DNA of 6,880 bases, taken from positions 1 through 6,880 of the forward strand of contig JALULB010000350.1 of the NCBI GenBank assembly GCA_027041035.1. The letters run 5' to 3'. The translations under genes were made by a program, and so were the position numbers. The DNA is from Sedimenticola sp. (GTDB lineage: Bacteria > Pseudomonadota > Gammaproteobacteria > Chromatiales > Chromatiaceae). Below, one piece after another: positions 6,756-6,880 of the stretch (position 1 is its first letter; each line of letters begins with the position of its first letter). The notes beneath the pieces are model-generated. The model was given only the letters and a program-made list of their open reading frames with translations, was not told where the DNA came from and searched no databases.

Positions 6756-6880
6756 TCATCAGGCTGCCGATTTCAATCTGCTGGAAGCTGGCATCAATCA
6801 GGCGCGTCGTGGCTGGCTGGAGAAAAAAGATGTACTCAATGCCTTGCCACTGAAAACACTGCACAGAAAACTGCAGGGCA
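6756..6880. other. Unassigned 125-bp segment next to the truncated oxidase gene
   Basis: This stretch does not encode oxidase sequence in any minus frame; the oxidase frame carries several TGA codons here. On the plus strand one frame stays open from the segment start (CAT at 6757) to the window end and reads like a helical soluble protein (HQAADFNLLEAGINQARRGW and onward, ending HRKLQG). A second plus frame is also open. The favoured frame uses more AAA, ACA and AGA codons than the neighbouring genes. I do not recognise the peptide. It may be the edge of another gene joined here by rearrangement or misassembly. Confidence 0.4.

Overview
The window reads as part of a GC-rich proteobacterial chromosome, most likely a respiratory gammaproteobacterium. 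This rests on the gene set (B-type heme-copper oxidase, diheme cytochrome c4, CcoI/FixI-type copper ATPase, large periplasmic multiheme cytochrome) and is an inference. All confident genes lie on the minus strand, so transcription runs from high to low coordinates.

Layout along transcription. (1) 6880-6756: 125 bases that do not fit the oxidase gene they abut. No minus frame continues the oxidase, and a TGA closes its frame at 6758-6756. (2) 6755-6135: the C-terminal four-helix part of a heme-copper oxidase subunit I with the helix-X GHFHL motif. (3) 6132-5470: an exported diheme cytochrome c4, starting 2 nt after the oxidase stop. (4) 5469-5357: a spacer with a perfect 9-bp hairpin and a strong Rho-independent terminator whose T-tract ends 2 nt before the next gene's Shine-Dalgarno. 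(5) 5356-2882: a complete Cu(+) P1B-type ATPase of the CcoI/FixI kind, best started at a TTG. (6) 2881-2413: a 469-bp intergenic region with a roughly 164-bp imperfect palindrome, probably a MITE-like or REP-like element. (7) 2412-1: the first 804 residues of an exported multiheme c-type cytochrome with at least seven CXXCH sites, cut by the window edge.

How the genes fit together: the oxidase reduces O2, cytochrome c4 is a plausible electron donor, and the ATPase would move copper across the inner membrane for CuB/CuA assembly. The multiheme cytochrome has its own leader and ribosome binding site beyond the palindrome, so it is probably a separate transcription unit; its redox partner is not shown by the sequence.

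I found no RNA gene, CRISPR array or intact mobile element. Most interesting are the long palindrome, the terminator that any transcript reaching the copper ATPase from upstream must cross, the abrupt loss of oxidase homology near 6756, and the unusual architecture of the multiheme cytochrome.
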